The notes under the pieces were generated by a model that had not been told where the DNA came from, ran no database searches, and saw only the letters and a list, made by a program, of their open reading frames with translations. A DNA stretch of 64,000 nucleotides from Cercospora beticola (lineage: Eukaryota; Ascomycota; Dothideomycetes; Mycosphaerellales; Mycosphaerellaceae): NCBI RefSeq assembly GCF_033473495.1, contig NC_088937.1, positions 2,170,001 to 2,234,000 on the forward strand, read 5' to 3'. Below, in pieces: positions 30,256 through 40,827 of the stretch (the first letter of the stretch is position 1; the number at the start of each line of letters is the position of its first letter). Both the position numbers and the translations under genes were made by a program.

Positions 30256-32628
30256 CTAAGAAGAGCCCGAGTGGTAGTAGGCGATTGTGTCTCCGAAAAT
30301 GTTGCGGTTGGGCGCAGCAAGGACGGCGCCTTGAATGGAATCGTCAAGAATCATGTTTATGGCGGCCTTCGTGGTGACGGTGTACATGTCTACCGTTGAA
30401 TTTTGGATCTTGATCATGTTTTCCTGGCAATTGTGAAGCGGAACGCATGCTTGCTGATAGTTGTTGAAGAATGAGTACATTCCCACAGCATAGACAAGCA
30501 AGCTCTCAGTGTCCTTCACAATGAGACCCCAAGCATCTGCGCATGGGACATCAGGAGATCCTGTCGCATTGCAGTTGGAGAAGTCTGGGTCGTGGTATTC
30601 TGTGTTCACCGAGAATGGCTCCGTGGCCTCCGGGTTCGGTTGGAAGTAAGGAGTTTCGGTTTGCATGAAACCTCCAAACACAGCCTTTGCGCCATCGATC
30701 TGATAATTGTAGATCACTGAATGTTCGGAGGCACTGCCCCACAGCCATGCCGGTCCTTGCGACTGGATCAATGTTCCGCGAGCGCTGTAAATAGAGATTT
30801 GAGTCTGGTTCTTCACCTCCAAGTCGTGATCAGCAACCCAAAACCATGTGTTTTCAAGGTAGAGGCCGCCTGACTCTGGTCGAGCGTGGAACATGAGGAA
30901 AACGCCTTGACACTTGTCGGTGGGTTCGGTTGTTGGCCAGCCTGGACATTCGCCTTCGGACAGCTGAGTGCCGTAGGAGCCGCCAATGCGGACATGACTG
31001 TCCCACATGCCTGATTTAAGCGGGTCGGAGTTCAAATTCCACTCAATCATGATAGCTCCCGGAGCAGCGCCCTTGGTCTCAAACATGAGCTCGGTGATCT
31101 CAACCTCGCCCTTACCATCGCCGTTACGAGCGCCGACCTGAAAGACGGGTTTAGGGTTCTCAGCGTCGTTGAAGGATTCGCCGTCTGCAACAAGGAGCGG
31201 CCAGATCTCTCCGGTGATTTTGATTGAGCTGGGAAGCGTGATTGTGTCCTTGATGAGGTAGGCGCCGTGATCAAAGTAAGCAATGGCGTTTGGATCGCTC
31301 GCAACAGATCCGAACAAGTCTCTGATGCACTGGGTGTCGTCGGCTTCGCCGTCGCCCTTGCAACCAGCAGCCTTGGCAGACTTGAAGTTGGAAGCGGGGA
31401 CGTTCTCATACTGAGGCTTGCTTCTGCCGTAGACCTTTCCCTCAGAGTCGACGAGTAGCGCTGACTTCTTCAAGGTTGATGTAGAGCTCTGGGTGCGGTT
31501 TCCGCTGGCAGCATTGACGTGACTTGTGCCTTGAACCCAGCTTGAGATCTTGCCAGGTGCCAAAATCGACTTCTGGTCTTTACTGGACCAGACGGCGGCC
31601 TGCTTGACGCCAGACATGTCAACATTGTCCAGAACCAGAGAACCGCCAGTAAGTGGGACATTGTTGGTCAGCGAGAAGGAGGAATTGACGCCGTACTCCG
31701 TGTTCTCGATAACGCTGTCGCTCAGCAGCACCGAACCAACGCTCTGATTAGCAGGGGAAACGGACATGTCGATGCCAACGGTGCTACCAGAGATAGAGAC
31801 GTTGGAAAGCGTCCAGCCCCAGTTCCAGTTCATGTAGATTGCGGTTCTCACGTTCTTGAACACGAGGTTTCGAGATGTAAACTGCTGACTGCCGAGGAAA
31901 GCGCCAAATTTGCCACCAGTGAAAGTGAGGTCACTAAACCAGCCTCCCGAGCCGTTGTCCATGAAAATGCCTTGCTGCTCGCTATCGGCACTCTCCGTCA
32001 TGATAAAATCAATGTTCTGAAGTGATGTAGCCTGGGCGACCTGCCAGTGGATACCAGTTCCCGCTTTCGTTTGGGTGAGGTCGAGCTTGAGGTTGCGAAC
32101 CTGTCGGAAGAAGTTGTTCTGGTTGATAAACCAATTCTTGCCAGTGTCGTCGTACGGGTCGCTGTCGAGAACTGCCATACCTGCGAAGTCGGGTGTGGAT
32201 TGGATGGTGGGCTTCTCGACCGCATCGCCAATCAATTGAGTGTAGTAGTACATGATGATCGGCTTGCTGACTTTGTAAACACCGGGTGGCAGGTAAACAA
32301 TCGCTGGCAGGATAGTTGAGGATTCACAGTCCTGGCCACAGCGCTTGCCGCTGGAGATGGCGGTGTTGATGGCTTCAGTATCGTCAGTAACACCGTCGCC
32401 CTTGGCTCCGAAGTCCTTGACATTGCGGAAGATCTTGTAGTCGGTGTCGTTGTTGCCCCAAACAGTTCCGCCTTCACGCGAGATGGTACCCAGCCAGTAG
32501 CTGCTGGCGGCTGTTGCGGCGCTGTCGGCTTGTGCAGCGGGCGCGGCGGCGACTTGAGCGGCGGGTGAGAATGAAAGCAATCCTGAGAGTGCGGTTGCGA
32601 GCAGCGCAAGGCTGCGTGGCGAAAACAT
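30256..32628 (-). CDS. GH55 exo-beta-1,3-glucanase, secreted
   Basis: Cleaves glucose from beta-1,3-glucan of fungal walls or laminarin. From the ATG at 32628 there is a signal peptide (MFSPRSLALLATALSGLLSF) and then an Ala-rich linker. Two right-handed beta-helix domains follow. The first opens with FRNVKDFGAKGDGVTDDTEA (about 67) and the second with FKSAKAAGCKGDGEADDTQC (about 420). This double pectate-lyase-3-like repeat is diagnostic of GH55. The length, 790 aa, is typical. Upstream in-frame codons are non-ATG. A TATAA (32777-32773 on this strand) lies about 145 nt upstream. The product ends at a TAG after YYHSGSS, but the frame continues (separate entry). Intronless. Confidence 0.92.
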   Translation of the reverse strand: MFSPRSLALLATALSGLLSFSPAAQVAAAPAAQADSAATAASSYWLGTISREGGTVWGNNDTDYKIFRNVKDFGAKGDGVTDDTEAINTAISSGKRCGQDCESSTILPAIVYLPPGVYKVSKPIIMYYYTQLIGDAVEKPTIQSTPDFAGMAVLDSDPYDDTGKNWFINQNNFFRQVRNLKLDLTQTKAGTGIHWQVAQATSLQNIDFIMTESADSEQQGIFMDNGSGGWFSDLTFTGGKFGAFLGSQQFTSRNLVFKNVRTAIYMNWNWGWTLSNVSISGSTVGIDMSVSPANQSVGSVLLSDSVIENTEYGVNSSFSLTNNVPLTGGSLVLDNVDMSGVKQAAVWSSKDQKSILAPGKISSWVQGTSHVNAASGNRTQSSTSTLKKSALLVDSEGKVYGRSKPQYENVPASNFKSAKAAGCKGDGEADDTQCIRDLFGSVASDPNAIAYFDHGAYLIKDTITLPSSIKITGEIWPLLVADGESFNDAENPKPVFQVGARNGDGKGEVEITELMFETKGAAPGAIMIEWNLNSDPLKSGMWDSHVRIGGSYGTQLSEGECPGWPTTEPTDKCQGVFLMFHARPESGGLYLENTWFWVADHDLEVKNQTQISIYSARGTLIQSQGPAWLWGSASEHSVIYNYQIDGAKAVFGGFMQTETPYFQPNPEATEPFSVNTEYHDPDFSNCNATGSPDVPCADAWGLIVKDTESLLVYAVGMYSFFNNYQQACVPLHNCQENMIKIQNSTVDMYTVTTKAAINMILDDSIQGAVLAAPNRNIFGDTIAYYHSGSS

Positions 32629-34733
32629 CTTTGCTGTCAAGAGCAAGTGGTGTTTGTGGTGGAAGATCGGTGGCCGGCACGGATCAGTGATTGTGGTTGT
32701 TGAAAAGAGTGGGCTGTTTTTGGTGTGTGCGAGAAAACTCTTGGGTCGAGTTGTAAAGTGGTAGACTGAAAGTTATATCAGGAAAGCGCGCACAATGGAA
32801 GAAGGGCAGCGACGCGTTGCGCACGCTGTGAATGAGTGTCTTGGAACAACAATAGAACAGCGGACAATAGGGAGAGACGCTTCGCGAATGTTGAGGGGAG
32901 GTGAAGTGCCGGTGAAGGATGCGAGGCAGAGCAGACCTCTGGTCTTTTGATCGAGGGCCGCTGCTGCATACGCACTGAACAATGCGGGTAGGCGATGACT
33001 TACACACTAGTCTGGCAACTCCGTGAGTTTCACACCAATGATCCCTCTTTTCGCTACTGGGCCAGTGACCAGCGCGCCTGTGTCGTTTCAGATGCTTCTC
33101 CTGCGCATGCACGTCGCGAGTTGGAGTCTTCTTGCCGTTTGCTTCTGCCCGCGCCTACGCGACTCTTATAACTTCCATCTTCGCCGCCATCCCCCACCTA
33201 TGTGACAGAAGAGGTGGGACAGCTCCATTCCCAGCGATCATTCTTCTCAGCCTCGTGGACACCCACCATCACTGCCAGCGATGGAATGCAGCCAGCCTAG
33301 CCATGTTCAAACGGCGCTGTGAGACCCAGGCCGCGCCGAACGGCAGCCGCCCAGACATCTCGCATCCACCACAAAACACGGTGTTTGGACTGCAGTCGTC
33401 AAGGGGCTTCACGCGCACACTGTACCTCCGACAGCAGAATGTTCGACAGACGACGTCGGACGTCGACTTGACCAAAGTTCTATGGGTTAGCGTGCATCAG
33501 CCCTGCACGCGACCTTGGCAGCTGGCCATCTGATAGGTCCGTCTGTCAAGGCCCCAAACAGGGCCTATTTCTCTCCCGTCCTCTGACCTTTTGTTCATCG
33601 TCACTGGTGCACATCATATGCCTTCTATCTGGCAAGCAGAAGCTTCATCGCTGCGGTTCTTCATTTCCGTCGCTCTCTGCCGAGGAGCAGCGCGTGCGGC
33701 ATCAACGCAGATCCCTCTCACAAACATGGTCTTCCTTGCCTCCCGGAAGGGTCGCAAACGCGGGGGCACCGTACAACCACGCGCCAGAAACGACCGTTGA
33801 AGAGTCCCAGCATCTACGAACATGAAACAGGTACGAGGAACAAACGTTTGGCAAGTCTAGATCTCCTTCCGCGTTTGCCACACGCACGATCGCAGAAGGT
33901 ACAACACGACCAGAACGCTAGCTGGGACACAACCCACCTCAAGACTTCTACTCGCGCATGACCTGTCATATATTGTTGTAGCACACCGGACAGACGGTGC
34001 ACAGCAGACACAACGCGTAGGTACCTATACGAACGGCCTGTCCCCGAAGTACATCTCTCTCCACCCGCCGGTGACACGTGCAATGTCTCGTGAATCAGAG
34101 GACTGCATTCCCTATTGGCCATGTGCAGCTGGTAACGATTCATAGCAGAGCAGCACCAGGTCTGGGTTGTCGTGGACATGATACTGAAAATGCGGTTGGC
34201 CGTCTGGCGGGATGCGACTGGTCGATCCTGGCCACGCTCGCAACAGCTGCATCTGTACTGCTCCTCATTTCGCCATGCAGCCAGCGGCTGTCACTCGTCG
34301 TCTCGCACGTGCGACTCCGGAATCGCGTCAAAGACCATTCTGGACGCCCTGTTGCCCGGGAGGTTCGTAAAGCAAGTGATGGACCGTGGTTCCCTGCCCT
34401 TCGGCTACCCGCCAACCGCCTCGACGAACTCTGGGTCCAACACCGGCACGTCATGCCAAACAACGGCGTCTCCCAGCATGGCTGTCGGAACACAACAGAG
34501 CAAAAGAACCTACGCCGCTGGGAGCGTGGTCTCGGTGGTCTACGACAGCCTCCGTCAATCTGGGACTGGCTGGGATTCATTCACGATTTCGCTGTGCTAT
34601 GGTGATACCAGCCATTGTGCTAATGCACGCGCATGGTCTGTCTACAAACGCCATCTGGAAGTCGTGGGATCCAGCAGGAATGGGTAGCGACACCACGATC
34701 TAGATGCTCTGTCTCCTCATGCGACGCATTCAA
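32629..34733. other. 2.1-kb stretch without a supported gene
   Basis: The left end is the GH55 promoter. Overlapping frames on both strands at 34078-34700 are long (up to 175 codons) but have no domain, and none dominates. One plus frame (34172-34687) ends with a Ser/Thr/Cys segment, YAAGSVVSVVYDSLRQSGTG, which could belong to a secreted protein, but no signal peptide or start supports it. Confidence 0.35.
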
Positions 34734-36335
34734 TCATCGAAAAGTCTGAAGCATGTCTGCAGTATCCTTCTCAACCACCACGAATCCATCTGCCCCATCT
34801 TCTTTTGCGGCTAACAGAAGTTTGGTCGTGGCAGCAATTCTTTCCACGCCGCTGCGAATTTTCTCTTCCGCTTCCCAAGCAAAGCAGAGTCGTATACTGC
34901 TATCGCAAGGCACTGCCTCCTCGTCACCAGGAACTTCGAAAATTTTGCCAGGTGCCACGATCAGGTTTTCCTCTGCCTGCAACCTTGTCGCCAATTCCGT
35001 GCCACGTAGTCCCTTCGGTAGTCCGAGCCAAAGGAAATATCCGCCAGCGACCTCGCGATCTGGCTGTGGAATTGTGAAACCGAGAGGCTGTAAGTGTTGG
35101 CGTACAGCAGTGATCAAGGTCCTGTAGCGGGTCCCGTAGGCTGGGCATAACACTGTCTTGATGTGGTTCTGGATTTGGCCAGTCTGTAGGAGGCGTGTGA
35201 GGTATGTTGATGTTAGGTGCGAAGGAGAGCCACCAGATCGCTGGCAACCGCTGCAAGATATCAGCCATGTGCTAACACTGCAGAACGAAACACGACGATC
35301 GGGTAGCTAGCGTGGTAATGATATCCCAAAGTAAACATAAAAACAAAGACAAATGTGCTGCGCAGCTAGGATACTGTACCTTCGCACGGGACAAGGAGAG
35401 ATGTTGCACTTACGCTTGACCAAGACCATATGCGAACTTCGGTGTCGCCTCTGCCCAACCTGATCGTAGACCAGGACCCGCGAGTTTGGACCATGTTCCG
35501 TTGCTCATAACGTTACCAAAGCCATCAGCACCCTCACGTTCAGCGCCACCATCCAGCTCGCGATCAATGTCCACGATCCGAGGAAGGTGGGCTTTCTTCA
35601 GTGTCGTCTCCGTTTCACCAACGGGCCACTGTAGAAAGTCGTAGACGTCGTCACAAACGATCAAAGCATCAAACTCTCGTGCGAGTTTCACGAGTTCACG
35701 CCTCCTGCGCAGAGTCATTGTCCTCGACGAAGGATTGGAGAACGACGGCACAGTATAGATCAAATGTCGGAAAACCTTGGCTCTCTTCCGATCGGGCTTG
35801 TAACGGGGGGCTGTGTTTCCTGTGTTCTGTGCATGATCCTCGCTCTTGCGGATCTCTCGCCGCAGATACTCGATGTCTATGCCCTCTTCATCCTCTGGGA
35901 CTGCTCTCAGCTTTTCGCCGAAGCCAGCGTCTTCAAACATGCGGAAGATGAGCATGTATCCAGGCGTCACGATCCAGACATTGCGTGTATACTCAGGATC
36001 TGTATACACACCAAGCGCTACGCTCATGTTCTGCGATGCGCCGCCTGTGATAGTGATGCGCTCGAAGTCGATGGGTCGGACGGGCTCATAGAAGTCCGTG
36101 AGCCATTTCGCAACGGCTTCACGGCATGGCTTGTAGCCCTCGTCAGGCCCATAGAGAAGCCCAGGAATCACAACGGACTGGTCAGACAGGGCATGATGAG
36201 CAGCTTCCTGTATCAGCTTGGCAGGCAGCAAGTCGGTTGAAGGCCAGCCCTGTCAGAGTCAGAGGCTGAATGTGATGAGATGACCGGTGCTACTCTCACT
36301 CTCAACAGATTGATAGCTTCTTTCGCAGACGACAT
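34734..36335 (-). CDS. PLP-dependent class I/II aminotransferase
   Basis: Three exons: 36335-36300, 36249-35414 and 35250-34734 (462 aa). Introns are 50 nt (GTGAGA...CTGACAG) and 163 nt (GTAAGT...TTGCAG). The short first exon gives MSSAKEAINLLRGWPSTDLL; the ILLRGWPS start is typical of this fungal aminotransferase group. PLP-domain landmarks are VIPGLLYGPDEGYKPCREAV, ITGGASQNMS (phosphate-binding turn), YTVPSFSNPSSRTM, and VCDDVYDFLQWP (Asp for the pyridine nitrogen). The usual lysine is in NGTWSKLAGPGLRSGW, where the Ser-Lys precedes the conserved GPGLR. Substrate specificity (2-aminoadipate/kynurenine-like or valine-type) cannot be read from sequence. Confidence 0.88.
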
Positions 36336-37114
36336 CTTTAGCGCAGAGTTCGCTCGGGGCTCGATAGCGGCGGCGGCTGTTGAGTTTGACCAGAATAGAT
36401 TCCGAACGAGGCGGAGAAGATCGTTTCTGGGCATTGACGTGCTCGGAGGAAGTCCTTCTCGTCCTACCTGTCCACTGCTTGCTGCCGAACGTGACTCCTC
36501 AGCCTTGCGAGCAACGGAAGGAGCTGCAGACTTCGCGGTCGACTCCAGGAGGATGTGAAACGGTTCGGCGAGACGCACCGCACAAGACCGGTAGTCTCAC
36601 GTTGGAGCCGGCGGAGTGCGTGGCAAGTGATCGTTTTGCGCGGCGCATTTCTATTTACGACGTCATCCTCCGCCGCCCACTTTCTCGCAGCGTCTGCAGC
36701 CCCAGCGCAGCTCGCGCTCTCAGCCACACAGACAAGGCGTTTCCATTGCCAATAGCCCACGACGTGATCCTCGGTGGCTCCCTCATTTTCGCCCGCCCAC
36801 CGGGTGCCTTGATCCTGATCCGCGCGAGTCTTAGCATAGCAACCGCCAGGGCTGGCTGTGACCAGGATCTGCCTCGCGACTCCGCCCCTGCGTGTTGGCC
36901 TATTGCGTAAGTAGCTAAGGCACTTTAGCATGACACCTGCCTCACATGTGCGTGTTCTCGGGTACTGCCCACTTTCATGTTGTCCACCTGATCCCATTCA
37001 CCTCTCTTGCTTGTTTGCCTGTTTTTGTTGTTTGGGCGTGATACAATATTCCTCGAAATCGAATACCTATGCACAACCTAGAAATCTCAAGTATATCCCA
37101 TCACCCTCCTCACC
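36336..37114. promoter_or_regulatory. Divergent promoter region, aminotransferase and DUF8004-like gene
   Basis: 779 bp. The right end is pyrimidine-rich (CTCTCTTGCTTGTTTGCCTG, about 37001-37020), a common fungal promoter feature just upstream of the start. Frames on both strands here have no recognisable content. Confidence 0.35.
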
Positions 37115-39796
37115 ATGGCGCGAAGACTTTCCGCCATCTTCACCAACTCCTTCCAGTCTGAGGACAAGAAGAACACGGCACCGAGCTCGAGTACATCGCC
37201 GCGACGAACATCTCCTCCCAATGCGAACCGATCGAAATCGCCCAGCAAGCTGTCGAAGCAGGTGCCACAAAACGAACACTCTCGAAAGCCCTCTGGGGCA
37301 TTTTTGACAGCCGACAATGCCGCCCCTCCTACGCTCCCCAGCTTGCAGAGTCTACAGGATGACTTTGCGGCCATGGGCACAGATCGCGATCTCATGCCAC
37401 CGCCGCCCTTGAATGCAGGCTCACATTCGAGGTCGAATTCAGCCAATTCGAGACCGGGCACACCCGGAGGCCTGAACCCGAGCAGACCTGCTACACCAAT
37501 AATACAACTGCCTGGGCAGTCGCCGATAGATGACAAGAAAAAGAGCAAGCACTGGTGGAATAAGAAGGATGACAAAAATGAGGCATCGAAGGGTCCTATA
37601 GCATGGATCTCGGGACATCCTCAAAAGATTCCGTACGATGTCGAGTCTCTAATAAACGCGCAGCCTCTTCCAGAGCTCTGGAACAATGACGAAGGCAACT
37701 GCTTCGTATATTTCTACCCGCGCACCTCGGGCAAAGGAGCATCGTTGAAGGTGGATTCACAAATTTTCGCTTCTTCGCCAATGCTTACCAAGCTCGCATT
37801 TGGCGACATCTATAGTAGCCAAAGTGTGGTAAATGGCGATAGAAGGGCCATGCAGCTGGAAGAGCATGCTCCGCACGCGCCGCCCGCCGACTCGCTGACA
37901 TCTCCTACGGGCGTCACGCGAAAGCCAGTAGGCGGCACGGTGCATGGTTCGAGCTCGACGTCTTCACGCGACTCTCGAGGTGGTTACTCCAATTTCTCAG
38001 AGCCTCAGGAAAGCCATCTGTACCTACCTATCAAGCTGAGTACGGATGACACAACTCAGCCCGGCACAGGGAAGGCAAGCACAGAAGACGTGCAGACTCT
38101 GATCGATTATCGCAACTTCTTTGCCTTCCTTTCCGGACAATCTTTGGTTGCGACCGAGAGGCGAAGCTCATTCTTTGGAATTTTCATGACCATCGCAGGT
38201 ATCTTAAAGTCCTACCAATTCACGAATGTGGATGGATCGACATACGGAGAGGTAGCGAACTCTAGCTTCGATGCGTACGTTGAGGAACTAGGACTTGGAG
38301 ACTGCCGATCGAGTCGCGAGAAGACCATCGAAGGGCTTGTCCTCGGTGAGCGTATGAAGAACGTATCCCTGTACAACGAGGCTTTCACACACGCCGCTGG
38401 AAAGCATCAGGATCTGCTGGCCCTCAAAAGTCCGAAGTTCAACATGATCAGTCCTATCACGCAAAATCGACTGACGCGTGCGGCGATGGATCTCGACAAA
38501 CGTTTGGCAGCTATCCGCCTTATCATGACCGATTTCGACTTTCCTTTCCTGTTCTCCGGCATCATGGCCTCAAAGACGTCCATCGAACGGAAAGAAGGTG
38601 TACGCTTCGACGCTTGGAAAGAGCACTTTTTGGGGATGCGAAAGTTCATGCTTGGTCTCCTGAAGCAGCGTTATGGCGACTGGCCTCCAAAGGCAAGCAG
38701 CAAGAAGAATACTCTCGAGACATCTGGTCTCAATCGCCTGGTACTTCGAGATGTCTATCATGACTTGTCTTCCATGTACGACTTGCTTGTAGACCGCAAC
38801 AGCCTGACTTCGAGGACCATCGACGGTATCAATATGGATGACTCGCGGGATGAGGCTGTGATTCGTGGACTGAGGGCAGTGCTGTCAGAATACGACCGCT
38901 CAACACCACCCGTAAAGCCACCGATTCCTTTTGATCTTCCAAAACTCCCTACACTGCGAAGCTCGAGGAAAGATTTCGGCGCCGATTCCAAGAAAGACGC
39001 CAAAGCATTACTGAAGAAGCTCAAGGATGATGAGATTCACCAAATTCTCCGAGCGAGCTGGAACGACGATGCACTTGTCACGCCATTTGTGGACGCATTC
39101 CGTGAGATGGAGAAGAGAGCGGCGCATGGCTGCACGGCTTCTGAGCTCGAAGATCTTCGCATTGGACAGTGGATCTTCATGTACACAGTGTTGCAAGCTT
39201 TGCCAATGTTAGCATGTGACGCGCCAAGTTTGAAGTGGACGAAAGGCGTGGAGTATTTCTTGTGCGAACCGCCTCGATCTGGCGTGCCATGGGCGGATCC
39301 GAATGCTGCAGGTGGGCGTGTTGGGAGCAGAACGTGGTTTTCAGTGGGCGCTGGCGGAGGTGTGGTTTCCCTTCCTTCGGACCTGATTGATCATGGTGTG
39401 GAGGGCATATACAAGAGAAGTCACTGTTGGGTCATGGCGGAGCGATGGTGCGCAGCGAATCCAATCCTGAGCGCCGCATTGCACGAACAGACGAACAGTA
39501 CGGCGCAGCATGATGCTCAGGGCCTACCAGCACCACCATCTGGAAATGATCTGCTTCGTCCGAATAGCCAGACGAGCAGTCGCGGCAGCAAGAGGCTATC
39601 AACTCTTGGCCTCGGCTTAGAGGCACTTCCGCTGCCGGCTGGAGTCACGCCTGATGGCAGTTACCCGAGTCCTGCAGTGTCCGAAAGACCACGGACGCCA
39701 GTGCACTCGGTCGACGCATCGAAAACCTTCGATGCAATCCTAGGCGGCTCTCCAGCGACCAATGCGAAGAGTGGAAAGGACAAGAAGAAAAAGTGA
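37115..39796 (+). CDS. Large fungal protein of unknown function, DUF8004-like
   Basis: 893 aa, intronless, no signal peptide or membrane segment. A disordered Ser/Pro-rich N-terminus (1-170) has mixed-charge patches (KKSKHWWNKKDDKNEASKG). The conserved core opens with YDVESLINAQPLPELWNNDE, then NCFVYFYPRTSGKGASLKVD and IFASSPMLTKLAFGD. This looks like the BTB/DUF8004 group widespread in filamentous ascomycetes. A second block contains NFFAFLSGQSLVATERRSSF, and a third reads WIFMYTVLQALPMLACDAPS with an SHCWVMAERWCAANP segment before a Ser/Pro-rich tail ending in a Lys cluster. The family name is from memory of motif order. No enzyme motif is visible and the function is unknown. Confidence 0.75.
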   Translation: MARRLSAIFTNSFQSEDKKNTAPSSSTSPRRTSPPNANRSKSPSKLSKQVPQNEHSRKPSGAFLTADNAAPPTLPSLQSLQDDFAAMGTDRDLMPPPPLNAGSHSRSNSANSRPGTPGGLNPSRPATPIIQLPGQSPIDDKKKSKHWWNKKDDKNEASKGPIAWISGHPQKIPYDVESLINAQPLPELWNNDEGNCFVYFYPRTSGKGASLKVDSQIFASSPMLTKLAFGDIYSSQSVVNGDRRAMQLEEHAPHAPPADSLTSPTGVTRKPVGGTVHGSSSTSSRDSRGGYSNFSEPQESHLYLPIKLSTDDTTQPGTGKASTEDVQTLIDYRNFFAFLSGQSLVATERRSSFFGIFMTIAGILKSYQFTNVDGSTYGEVANSSFDAYVEELGLGDCRSSREKTIEGLVLGERMKNVSLYNEAFTHAAGKHQDLLALKSPKFNMISPITQNRLTRAAMDLDKRLAAIRLIMTDFDFPFLFSGIMASKTSIERKEGVRFDAWKEHFLGMRKFMLGLLKQRYGDWPPKASSKKNTLETSGLNRLVLRDVYHDLSSMYDLLVDRNSLTSRTIDGINMDDSRDEAVIRGLRAVLSEYDRSTPPVKPPIPFDLPKLPTLRSSRKDFGADSKKDAKALLKKLKDDEIHQILRASWNDDALVTPFVDAFREMEKRAAHGCTASELEDLRIGQWIFMYTVLQALPMLACDAPSLKWTKGVEYFLCEPPRSGVPWADPNAAGGRVGSRTWFSVGAGGGVVSLPSDLIDHGVEGIYKRSHCWVMAERWCAANPILSAALHEQTNSTAQHDAQGLPAPPSGNDLLRPNSQTSSRGSKRLSTLGLGLEALPLPAGVTPDGSYPSPAVSERPRTPVHSVDASKTFDAILGGSPATNAKSGKDKKKK

Positions 39797-40827
39797 GATG
39801 AGATGCACATACTGTATGCCGTAAGATCCAAAAAAATAATGACCGAGACTCAAACATTGGGAGCACTCTTGTGTAGACAGGCCACATTGTCTCACCTCAC
39901 CTCGCAGAGGTAGATGTCTTGGCATAAAGCAGATTCCGACTGAACACGAGAAGAACTGATGAAGCCAAGATTGTGTAATTTGGGACAATCCCATGATCGC
40001 TGCATTTACTCGTGCCTCGACTCTTCTCAGAGCACGCACGTGGCGCGGAGAAGCCGGACGGCATGGCTGTCAAAAGCCAACTCGCCATTAACTCAGGCAC
40101 AAAACTATTCTGGCTCTGCCAAGACCAGGTTTGGTCAAGGGTGGCCTCGAACAACAGTCATCCTCATCTGCTGGTACTTTGACTGACTCGTCGCAGAAGC
40201 ACAACGCTCAACACGATATCGTACTTTCGGAAGCATGGCGAACATGTTGCGAACACGCCAGTCTGTCTCGCTTCACCACGACTGAAGGCGTTTGCGTGAG
40301 CTTTGAGAAAAGGTCCAAATATGCATTGATCCGGTATACTTTCTTCATCCATGGAAGTTGCGAAGTCAAACATGTTCATTATAGATTCCAACGTGGGACA
40401 TGCCTGCCGAGGCTCTGAGCGTGTCCAAATGAAACGACAGGAACGACCACTCTCCTCACCACGCCATCATCGACTTCCCATTCCATACCTTACCTTCTGT
40501 CTGGATTACACTTCTGCAGCATCATTCGGCACACTCTTTTGCCATTTCGGGCGCAATCATTGGTATCATAATTCAAACAGCAAAGAGATCATGGACTGTT
40601 AGCACATCTTTGACTCATTGATCATCGTTGGACCTTTTGTTCAACTTTCATTTTCCTCCTTCTGCACAAGCGGTGGAGCAGCACTCAGTGGGAGTCTACT
40701 ACGGCCGAGATCAGCCAGGCCACTGATAGCACCTACTACACGCGGCCGCGTCCACATCTAGGTACGAGCACATTGTCACATATCGACGATTCCCTACGAC
40801 TGGATCTTCTCACTGACATGTAGCAGG
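39797..40827. other. 1.0-kb intergenic and sedolisin promoter
   Basis: No supported ORF. The last 200 bp is presumably the promoter/5'UTR of the sedolisin gene; a TGTAGCAG just before the ATG could be a 5'-UTR acceptor. Confidence 0.4.

Noticed and set aside
34172..34687. Plus-strand frame of 171 codons with a Ser/Thr/Cys C-terminal part
   Set aside because: Equally long frames lie on both strands and there is no signal peptide, domain or splice support.
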